Under the pieces are notes generated by a model. The model made no database searches. It had not been told where the DNA came from and worked only from the letters and a program-made list of their open reading frames with translations. From assembly GCA_019843655.1 (NCBI GenBank), contig JACDQD010000106.1, positions 2,170,001 through 2,234,000 on the forward strand: a stretch of 64,000 bases of DNA. Direction: 5' to 3'. Shown here piece by piece: positions 13,701 through 25,700 of the stretch (position 1 is the first letter of the stretch; each line of letters opens with the position of its first letter). This DNA comes from Lethocerus indicus. Its lineage: Eukaryota > Arthropoda > Insecta > Hemiptera > Belostomatidae. The translations under genes were made by a program, and so were the position numbers.

Positions 13701-16700
13701 AGCGACGCTTATATGGTTATAAACCACGTCGTCTTCGGCGTTCAGCAATTAATAGGGCGTTAGTTATAAGGAATAAGAGTAAAATTGCTCTAAATACCCC
13801 CGTTATTTAGAGAAAGTTCCTGCATTTCCTGGGAATTTCTGCATTTGTTGGGATTAATAAATCCAGTAGGTGTTATGAGGATGAGCACAATTTCATTGAC
13901 ATATGAAGAGTTTCAACATTAGGGAATAAGTTAGTGCAAAGAGATATTACGAATTTCCTTATTCCCTACGATTCGAAAAATCCTGGCTTCAATGCACACA
14001 ATTGCATTCTGTGTAGTAATTGAATATTTAATGTTATTCAATATCACTTTTGCGCTCCCTTTTTTTTATTTACTCGGTTCAGTGTAGATGTGAAAAAATA
14101 ATAAGGAGACGATAAGGTCGTCGCTTACTCCCAAAATTCATTTATAGAGAAATGACTTGAAACGCAATTACTCCAGAATAAAAAAAAATAATAGCTTTAC
14201 ATTAACTACATTCTGGGCCTCGACTCGAAGAGAGTAAACTCGGAAAAGTAGGGGACAGTTGTAGTAAAAGGGATCCGAAGTTTGTAAAGTAGTTGGGACT
14301 GGGCTGCTCCGCTTTCCCGGTACTGGGGCCTCTGCCGCCGGCATTAGCTAAGGCAGAAGCGCCTTTATCTCTAGCCGCCTCGCCCAAGGCCGGTTTTAAT
14401 AATCTCCTTTCGTAAACATATCTATGCTCCGGGCTAAAATAAGGTGCTAAGTCCGGCATCAAGCCCCCACCACCCGCGCTCAATTTTTATTTCACCGATG
14501 GAATTTCACATTTGCCCACGTCCCACATCCGCCCTCTACATTATTTTTACTAACTCCGCCCAATCTATTCCTCCATTCCTTTAAATCCTATCGGATGTTA
14601 CGGAATTTTCGCGCAAATTTATAGCATAAATAAAAAAGGGAAAATTTTAAGGACTCCATGTTTATTCCCATATTAGCCAAAACTGAACTGAAAAAAACCA
14701 GTAACTTCATCGCCAAGCGTAGTTGCCTCACTGTATTAACGACTGAGTGCACACATTACGGCAAAAAGCCAAACTCGGTGTATTTTAATAGCAAGAGCTA
14801 TTATGACCGGCCTAGCCTAGGGACCAAATTAGCGAGTGGAGCACCACCCGCACTCCAAGCATCAAATATAACCACTTCGGTTTATAAAATCCTCTACTCA
14901 TTCCCGAAATTCCGAATTTCCTACGTAAGACAAAATAAAACTGAACAAGTATAAATAAATAAAATATCGTGATATTAGTATTACAGACTCTTAGATGTTA
15001 TCATAGAATGAAATGGATACATTGAAGAAAAAAAGTTGTCAGGAGCGAGAACGAGGCGTTGGAAGCTGTAGTGGTAGGCAGGGTGATAATAAAACCTTTC
15101 AGCAGGTAGTGTGCCGGGATCCACTCGTGGAAGGGTCGGTTTTACTGCCGACATTTATACATGGGCGGGTCGCATACTTCAATGATTAACTGGGACGGGT
15201 TTATGAAAATCCGACGGTCAACGACTGAGGAGGGTCCCTCCACCCCACCCCACCCAATCCTATTTTACGAGGCTATTAGAGGGCCCCATAAAAAATTCAG
15301 GGCGCCATTAAACCCGCGGACGCATTGATCAGAACTTGTTTTGAGCTCCGGATCCGCGGCCATACATATTCAGTGCACTTTAAAGTTGCAATGCCGTTTT
15401 ATTACAATCGCGAGAATCTCGCTTGTCGATAGTTCATAGCATGTTAGCAGTATGCATTGATTACTATTCTATCGAATCCTATTCCCAACTTGAAGTAATT
15501 ATCGACGGTTCAACTGCATCCTTAATTCGAATATTAGTTAATGAGATTCAAAATTAAAGAGTATTCGGTTTCCTTTCTAAGTAGCCGAACTGACATCTAG
15601 GTGCGAAAATGTATGTGTACATAACTTCAAAACTGGTAGACACTTGGAAAACAGATACTTTTTTCGATAAATTTATTTCGGTCTATGTCGAGTAGCTAAC
15701 AACTATTTTCAGGCATTTATTTCGAATTTAATCATTTTTTGAACTCTAGTTGCTGATCTAGAATTCCATTTAAGCGCTGGGTAAGTTAATAATAATTGAT
15801 ATATGGAAGGTATGGGGGAATTTATATTATTTGACGGTATACTTCAACCATATATATATATATATATATTAATATTAAACCGCCTACTATGGTTTTAAAC
15901 CCTTTCTTTAATATGAATTCCAATGGCGATTAATGTATTTTCGTTGTTCGAATTAGCGAATTCATAACCAATTGTCAATGTAGGCATATTGGTTTGACTG
16001 AATAATTTCGTTTCGGGCGGAGACTACGGGGACTGAGAGGGAATTGGGTATGTGTTGGTATTTCATTAGGGCCGGTCAGTTTTCCCATGGGGCTCAATTC
16101 CCCCTAGCATGCTCAACCGCTCAGAAATTAAACTCCGGCTCACCAACCCTCCGATACTAACCCCCACCAACAACGTGTGGGTTTCCAATACGCCTGCACG
16201 TCCCTTCCTCCGTTCCTCCCCTACTTTTGAGCGTACCTCAATTCGTAACTTTCCGATCGGCCGAATGAATAAAACATATGCCGGTCTCATTTGCGTCCGC
16301 TGTTCCTTGTAAATTCTATAAGGCCGAATAAAAGAATGGACCGTTACAAAAACTTCATTTAAATTTGGACTTTTCAAAATTTAATTCTTTGGTTTTTTAA
16401 TAACACGTCTTGGTTTGAATAGGGTATTTTTTTCATAATTATTCACCTTTCAGTAAAAATAATTCGCATACATGAATTACCGGAGTTCATAGCTCGAACA
16501 AAACCATGATTCTGGTTATAGGTATTTTTATATTGATACATTTTTAAAGCAATAATTTCTATTAAATTAATTAATAAAAAAAGTTGCTCTTGGTAAGGGC
16601 TTTGTTATCCAGTATTTCACCTTGACCTGGCTTTTCAAATTTACGATTGAAAAAGCAACATTATTTGGAGAATTGGAATGGAGGTAATGAAATCCGAGTT

Positions 16701-19700
16701 CCCCGACCTGACAAACGTATCCAATTTTTACTTTCTTTTCTTTTAGTTATCTAGAAAGGCGGAGAAATAGAACAAAATAAATTAGAATTATACCCTTGCA
16801 ATTGTTATGCCCTTTACCATTTTTATTCTTTACTTGCCCTGTGCTTCCCACCTCATTTATTTAACTTTGCTTAACCCGGGTAGCTAACAGCAGAATTAAA
16901 CACTTCGCCCTAAACCAATTTCTTGTCAACTGTGAGTTCTCGAACTTCATTAAAATTCCCACGGCGCTTTAACTCCCGGCAATAACTTATTTAAGCCCCT
17001 CGCCTTTCTACACAATTTTTTTTACACTAAACAGTACAGCCAATCAAAGATAGTTGAAACGACAGTCTAGAGATACTAAATCTCTCCAGAGGTAATGGAA
17101 AATTATATCTTCATGAACCTTCACCTTACATCTTTCTAACGGCTCATTCTTTTAATGCTACACAATCTATTTTGGCTGCTAGCTATCTTAAGGCTTAAGC
17201 CTCTGAGGTGCTCAAAGTTCTGTGCACATCAGAATACATATAATTCAGAAGCGGAGATATTTTCTGTGTTCAATGAGCGCACAAAGCGCCGACGGAGGTG
17301 CCCTAACTGAGAAATGTTCATACATTATTACCACCCTCTTCGCCCTACCGAGGAATTATCAGAAGCATCTGTCTGCCTTTTGATCGCCTGAACTTCGTCA
17401 CCGGTAAATTCAAGCATCGTTTATTGCATTTAATCAAGTTCCCGATGTTGTGCACTTGTTTAAGAAGTGTCGCAAGTTGTTTCGAGTGGTGCGGAACTGT
17501 GAAGCCCGGAGTCGGACTGGAAAAATAAGTCGCGTCGCGGTAAGCTTTGTAAACTTTATGTCAAGAACTCCTCTGAGCCCTCTTCTCCTTTAGTGCCAAA
17601 CTTCGTTCGGCGAGCAGCGTCGAGTGTAAATGTTGGATGCTCCAGGTTCCCGACAGACACCTTCCTACCTTATTCATAATTTATTAAAGGGGCCCGTTTG
17701 TCTACGGTTAAAGTGACTTTTTTTCAACCGCCCTAAACGGAAAGTTCTTTACTCAAGTACATTATCTCCGGTATCTTATCACTGTCACCTCTTGCTCTGT
17801 ACTGCGTTGTTGGTTTGAGTCGGTGTAGCTGCAGGGTGAAACATCTTCCATTCATGACATAGTACAAGTCGGAATTGTTAGTTGCAAACACTAGAACTAC
17901 ATTGGAGTCGACCAAGCTTGGAGATCTAGTTCAGCCTCCATTTGGTTATTTGGTTTTCTTAAGGTAGGCTGGTGTTACGATGTTTCTAATAAAGGAAAAT
18001 ATTTCGCTTAACATTTTTAAACCCTAAGTTTAAGAAATGACTGGGTCTATATCTGTATCTAAACATCATCAATAAGAAGGCTTGTTGAAGTATCAGAACA
18101 AATTGAAGGAGCAGGCCTGCCGAAAATATCCATCGTTTCGATTTACATTTATTTGGATTCAAAACACGTTTTCAAATCAAATATCCGATTTATTAACAGC
18201 ACTCTGCTCCGAAAACAGCTTTCATCACTTTAGGAAGTAAGGGGGGGGGTCTTCCGTGAGAAACAATAGTTCTTCATTCCTGAATATGCAGAAAATAAAA
18301 TCCGCCGGTGGGGTTTGAGGAGTATTGGGGGCTCTCCAGGCCCCGGCACGTATTATCTGTCGTGTGATTTATCGGTGGGATTGCCGGCCCGAATTTCGCC
18401 GCCGGGAGACGCTTTATTCGCGCAAGCGGGTCGAAATTTACGGGGCGGCGAAGTAAATAACGGGCTTTCTCCCTGGGTGATGGGCGAGGGCGGGGCGGGG
18501 GCGGGGCTCTCCTTCCTGGCCACCGTTTGTTTTCGATTGATAACCACCCCGGGGGCTGTTCTCACGTGTCACCGCCTCCCGGGCCACTTGCCGCGCCCTC
18601 TACCCCTTAATGGTTCCGCCAGTTTTTCCGAACGGGACAATTATTACGTTCCGGCAATAAATACCGGTCGTTGACAGAATTTTTCGGTCGTTGAACCTGA
18701 AAACATTTCTCTTCGGGTAGTCGCTGTTCACTACCGGCCAACTCTACTTCAATCGGCGTCTCTTCGGCTCCAATAACCAAACAAGTTCATTATAATCCAG
18801 ACAAGCGACTTTACCTATACGTATATAACCAACTAAATTAGGGTACTTGAGATTAAATTTCTTTCTAACGATTGATTATAACCTAATATTCGAGACAGAA
18901 CCGCTGAATCAAATTAAGTCATACATTATTCAAATCTCACGGTAGGAGGGGCTGCTTTCCAGCAAATCGACCTAGCGATAATAAAACGCCGTTCGTAGTA
19001 GGCCTTTTCCGGTTTGTCACGTGAAATATGCGAGGCCCGCCATCCAAACAGGAAATAAGAGAGGAATTTTTCGGGGGCGGGGCAGGGGTGGGTTTGTTGA
19101 ATACCTTGGTGATCTGCAAAGTATCTGCGAATATACGAAGAAGGAATATGGAACGTATTATTAGGCTGGCTGTCAAGTTTGACCGAATGTCGCGCAGGCA
19201 TTTCTCAGGATACGAAGTGCCGACGGTGTCACCTCGAGCCGCCCTTAACCGCCTTTAACTTTGGCAAGCAACTACCGCCCAAATCGTTCGCTGAACAAAA
19301 AAAGAATCTGTTTTTGCAGAGCAACTTGTAGTGCGGCTGTTCCAATTAACTTTATTTAAATGTAATGGAATTGATAGAAGTGTGCGTATAACGTTATCTA
19401 AACAAAGTTGTTTCTATTAAACTTTTCTTTGTATTAAAAAATCCTTTCATAGAGAAAAATGAACAGCACCCAGACAAAGGGAGAATAAACTTCCGCGAAT
19501 TCAATAATACTGAGCAAATATTAATGAATCGTCCCTTTTTCAACAGAAATTATTGCGAAAAAGGTAGCTGAGGTGGTTATAAACAATTTTACACTTTGGG
19601 TTTACCTACCATTTGACTCTAAACCAATTATGTAATTCGAATAGAGTTATTAATCCTTTAATTAATCGATTTATTATTAAAACTGCACAATTTTTCGTGA

Positions 19701-22700
19701 CAACAATTTATATATTAGGAACAGGAACGTCTGATCGAAATAGGGAACGATGCTTAGAATTCCGGAAATTAAAACAGAGCTTCATACGCATTATTATAGT
19801 GTCGTGGGGGAGTAAATAAATCGAAGCCAAAGGTACGGATGTATATTTACAGGCCACAACGTCAGGCTAAACAACTACTTGAGCAAGTAATACAGTTTAA
19901 CGGAATTTCTAAGACCTGAAGAGGATATCGATTTCGAGGGATTTCTGGTAGAGACTACGTAGAACTAGGTACTAGGTAGAACTAGGAACAAGGCTAGAAC
20001 TCGGTAACAAGAGGTGAAGTGGAAATGTTCTAGTAGCACCGATAATTGAATCGCATATTAAACAGAGTGTGGTAAAAGGGAGTCGCTGAAAGTTTTATAA
20101 CAAAGGCGAGTTGTTTTTAATAAGAGGCCACTCTGGCTAGATGGGTTAATTAATTACTGAATTAATTATAGTAGACTCAGTTAGCGAGGGTTTTATGTTA
20201 TGAGCCATTAGGAGCCGGTCGGACTCTTAAATATCGGTTCCAAATTACTCCGGGCGCTGATTAGTATTCGCCGGAATCGAGCCAGTCGAGCGGTATCGAA
20301 TGGGCTGGGCAAAACTAGCCAACTTTCTTCATTAACGGCGGGGGGGACGCCTGATCCCGCACCCCTCCCGTGCTAAACAAAGCGCTACCGCCCCCACTAT
20401 AACTTGGCCCGATCAAAGCTTTTAACCCCTCGGGTTGGGAGCCGGGATCCGCCGACAAATGTTTAATGAAACGCTTCTTGAGAAACTGGAAGGAGCCGTT
20501 TCTGAGCAAACTCTAGGGGAGGGACTACAGCCTGTCAGGAGTCCCTCTAGGGGCACTGGCGCCCTCTCACCTTATCCACTCCCGCCCTCGGGTCACACCC
20601 CAACCCAACCCTACTTCACTTTTCGTCATTTTATATTAATCCGTATTAAAATCCGTATATGACAAATTTTCTCCCGGCGGAAATGGATATTAAAATTTTA
20701 AAAATCTTGAATTTTATCGATGGCCTCTTGAACACACGAAAGGTATTACTCCTGTCGCATTAAAGTCACGCGATTGGATATGTGCCCAGTTTATCAAACT
20801 GCCGAAATTACTTTCAGTTCGGTCGGTTAATAATGAAACTTAAATGGTACCCAAGAAGACGTACATAATGAATTTGTATAATATGTTCTTTTTTACATCC
20901 GTCGCAGTAATTAACTAGGCTCGAATGATTGTAGGAATTTCTTTAAATTTGTCACTCCCGAAAGTATAACACCAGAGTAATGAAATAAAAAACACGTCGG
21001 AACGAAATTCAAAGAGGGATATTTACAGCGGCGCTTTCGTAAAACAATGGAAAATTTCCTGTCGGGCGTAACTGTGTTTTCGAACGGGATGATTGATGTT
21101 GGACGCGGGGAGAGAAGAAAGAGGCGTCCGGTGTTGTAATTAGGCCGGCGGTGAATCGTCGGGGTTCGGCCCGAAACCGGTCAACGGCTCAATCATTTTT
21201 CCCGATTCATTTGCCCGGCCCTGTCAGGCGTCCTTCTCGCATCAAAGGCCCAGCGGGCTTTCTACGCACGGGGAATTTCACAAAAAAAAAAGAAACAAAA
21301 AAACCGCCTTTCCATCGGACAAACGTGTCAGGGACAGCGGAGCCAATTATTAATAGGGTGGGGGGAGGGCGTTTTATACCATGGAAATTAGTAACAGCTT
21401 GGACTAGAGGATAGCTCCACTATCTTAGAACGGGGCATAATACAATTATTATGGGACTATATATAGAAATGGATTTTTGTGACAATATTAGCGTCATTTC
21501 TTCCGGGACGCCAGAAAAGGGACGCTAAGAGCGGCAGAAGAAGTCGATGGCATAAATATAGGGATAGGGACGATGAAACTGAGATCAACTCAGAAATAAA
21601 ACTCAAATGGGGATGACAAAGTCCAGAAAGCGAATTCCGTAGACGGCAGCGAATGGAAAATAGTACGGTACCTGATCAGGAAATCAGGTTCAATTTCCTT
21701 TTAATTGAAATTTTTAACTGATTAAACGAAAGGTAAGCTGCAGTACGCCGGAATTTTCAGTTCGTTTACGTATTCCCAAATAACGGATGCTTGTAAAAGA
21801 GTAGCTCTGAAAACATCGAAAAGAGAGACATTACAATTTGTATTCCGTTTAAAATTAAATTCTCCCAAAACCGGAACCTGGAACTTGTTCGGGGCCAGCT
21901 CAGTTTGTTGTGAACAGGTTTGTTGTTTTCTATATTATACAGCGGGGAGAATGAGAACGATAAGCAATCGAAGTAAGCGAGTTTCATTGCTCCCGTTTTA
22001 AGTCCCCCGGCCCTCATGAATAATTCACGGCCGGCGTTATTGGGACGGGCAAACAATTGTTGTTTTCGACAATGTTTGTCCATTGTCGTTGTTGGTCTGT
22101 TGACAGTAGCAGCGGTGACAATTAGCGGGATTTATGCCCGTGCACATTTATTGAATTAAGCCGCTAATTGTCGAATCGGAATCTGTGGCGCTCAGCGGTG
22201 GGGCCGCGAAGGCCTTTCTCCCAGAGCCTCGTTAGATACTTTTTTTGGCCTGATTTACATTTACTCTCCGGATAATGAAAAAAGTTTGATGACAGTGTAC
22301 GTTTTTCTCAGTACAGTCTACAATGGAATTTAGATTAATACGACCTAGGATGTCGGGAATGACTGTCAAACATTCAAACCTTCAAAGCTACCAATTGACG
22401 ATTACTGTCAGTTAATTCGTTTGTATTATATTTAGTTTCTCATTTTTTGTGTAATTGTCGATTTTTTCCTTTTTTAAATTGCATATTATACATAATCCTG
22501 TACATTATTTATAATCGTTTTAACGATTTTTAACACTCGTGAGACTTGGCTTAACGTGTAAGAGAAACGTTTTAGTAAGACACATATAGTCCTAACAATA
22601 TACTCAATGGTCAATGGTATACGAGCAAACAGAGTCCTTTTAAATATTGCTAGCCCTGAATTACTCGATTTAATCATGGAGTGCCTAGTTCTGTCGAACA

Positions 22701-25700
22701 AGCCACAATATGGTGATAGTTACTTCAGAAACGTATTCCTTTTAAAAAAATGTCTGTTGAACAGTTTTTCCAAATGTGTAGCCTTTGAATCATGAAGTTC
22801 TGAAGCATGAAGCGTACAAAATAACAATTTCCTTCCCATCGTCACTTTGATCGAAATGTACGCGATGCAATAACTGTGTTGCAATAAATAATTCTGACGG
22901 CTTGTTACCAACTAGGAAACCAAGGGGAGGAGAAGAAACAGTTGTGAAACCTCTCGTGTAAACAATCTGGTGGGGATTTTGGGCTGGTAGAACAATGAGG
23001 TCAACACGGCCCTCCCTAACCGCCCCCAATATCGAACGCTTTAAACTGGGTAAACTTAGGCAATTCATCTATTAAACACAACACGGACAGAGAACTCAAG
23101 GAATCAAATTAATTCGACCGGTGTTAAACAATTTGCGCTGCTCAATAATTCGACGGGGCCGGGAGAAATCTCCTCTTTGAACCTCAAAACCGGCCCCTCC
23201 ACCTCCCCCTTCCTACTGCCCCAAGACAAACCCTTTACATAATTAATTGAGGCACCCATACCTGACGGTGGCCCAAACGGCTCCATCCGATTCACATCGG
23301 GAATTGTAAAGTTAAAATAGTCAGAATTTATCCGTCCTTTATGGGTTAATTATTAACTCTTTAATTATTAATTAATTAGAATAACATCGCGTTACGAATC
23401 CCATACATTTAATAATATCATCATCAGCGTAATATGACACTTACACTTGGTAAGTGTTTACCACAGTTCGTTAGCGCTGCTAATTCGATTCCCATTGCGG
23501 ACCTAAAATGTGTGACATAAAGTGTGTTACCTTTTGTTGGTTTTTCTCTGTCGATGGTCCTCCTTCGAACTAATAGCCGATTTGTTATACAAATTTCAAC
23601 CCGCAGAAGCAATGCCTAATACCAAAAAGAAGATTTGTTTTAGATTTCCTTTGTATAAAAATATTTTCGATTATATCACCCCTAATCCAACCTCTCTGGT
23701 TGGAAAATATTTTATTACCTTACCAATTGTCTATAAATGGGCACATTAAAGGCTCAAGAAATTGAACTCAAAGAGGAAGATTAATAGATCAAAATTTCTG
23801 TTAAAAATCAAATCAGTTTACTCCCCTCTAGTACGGCGCTCCGGAATACTACACCATCAATACACACCCGCTATGCGGGTCTTAGTATCAGCAGTTGCCG
23901 TAACTCAAATCAAATTTACGATACCGCGTTCTAAATGCTACATATTTTATTTTGTGAAATAATAAATGATATATAGAAATTTTTATTCTTATTATTACGT
24001 GGAATTAAATTAAAACGAGGACTAAATTAACGTTCGTCACTATCCACCATATCGGCAGATTCCCTCTTTATTTTACTTTCGTATGTATATATATTTCTTT
24101 ATCTCTCGATGAAGACGAGATTGGATTAAATTTACCGTTTAAATAAAATTTATTAAGCGTATGTGCTACTATTAGTATTGAAACCGTGGAGAAACTTATT
24201 TTATTTTTTATTATCATGAAGGTTAATTGTTGAAAAAATGTTAGTGTATAGGAATATTCATTGTTCTTGTATTTCGGTATAATCGTTTCTGGGAGCCCTG
24301 AAGGGCTATCCCAAATGTAGGTGGGGTTTGGATTGAGGGTTGGGGCGCAATTGTTGTGTTGAGATACAATGGACCGGGTGACGTATAGCCAGCGAGAGCT
24401 CCGGCCGGCGTCCAATTAATTGCGACTACTGAGGACCGATGCCACTCTCCGGCTTCATTATTTCGGCCGGTTGCCAGGCGAGGGGCTCCGAATACAAATA
24501 CTGGGGAGCTTAGTCCGCTTGCCAGCTTGGACAATCTGTACCGTGGGCGGCACTCCTTCTACCCCATTGTGCCTGCCCGGGGTCACTACCGGCTCCACTT
24601 CCCTTCCGGCCGATCAATTCGGGCTTTCCTTCCGCCCAACTCACAGCGCATGTTTTATTTTTTCGAATTTCCTATGTAGGTATGGCCTGAAGATGTAGGT
24701 ATGGCAAATGCTATTCTATTTTTGTGGAAGACGATGCCTTTTTGCGCCCTATCAAAACTAACTGTTTATAGCTCTCCCCAGTAAGTTAGAGAGGGGTAGC
24801 ATATTTCTTCTTTTTCAATTAGAATTTTTTCTGTCAGGCCAGGTTTTCGTCTATGGCCGCTCTTTCTAATCACACCGCCATCTGTTTATAACACGCCATT
24901 TCTTAGTGGGTCTACCAATGCACTACTAGTACTTGTGAGTCCAGTTAATGCGAGCAGGCCTTTGGAGTTGGCTGTGCCGGGGACGTGCCGGCAATGGTGA
25001 TTGAGTGAGTAAATCACCGGGAATACCCCCTCGGGGATGATGAATAGCTCGTGTGGAGGCGGTAAAGAAAAATCCAGACAAGTAGATTCGTAGGAACGAA
25101 GGAAAATCGCACTTGGCGGTTGAAAACGCAGGCAGGAATGGAAGCGGTGCGAAAGGTTCGACGTGTTGAATTTTACAAAGAGAGGGAGTAAAAAGTGGTT
25201 CCCCCGGAGAATGAAAGACGAAAGGAGTGTGAGGAGGGAGACTCGGTAAGCGGTGGATGGGCCAAGTGGAGGAGATATTGTGAAAGGAAAAAGTATAAAA
25301 CCAAAATTTTCGATAAAATGAAATGGCTAACTCGCTATTTGTGCAAAATTCTACATTTTGACTACTGCGGACAGTAAGGACGACAAATTATGATTAATAT
25401 TTTAAGATTTTTCTTTCGTGCCGAATTGTTGGCACAAATATTCAGTCAGCGTAATACCCGGTGTTAAGTCGACAAAAGTCAGCCCGTTTCGCGGTAAAAT
25501 TATAACGCTGGATTATTTGAGCGGAGATTAATCGGTTCGGTGGGAAGATCGTAAGTGAAGCGGACAGAAGCGGTGCGTTGAATGGTGCTACAGAAATGTA
25601 CCGAGATTATGTAAATGATCAAAGTACCTCAATCAAGCTATAAAAGGGAAACGCATAAGCTCGGCTTCAAAGCCCGGATCGTTCTGAATAACATCTGCGG

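Noticed and set aside
14202..14483. 93-codon minus-strand open frame in a GC-rich patch
   Set aside because: No family resemblance and no splice context; likely chance.
23437..23457. Short inverted repeat ACACTTAC/GTAAGTGT
   Set aside because: Eight-base arms are expected by chance in a window of this size.
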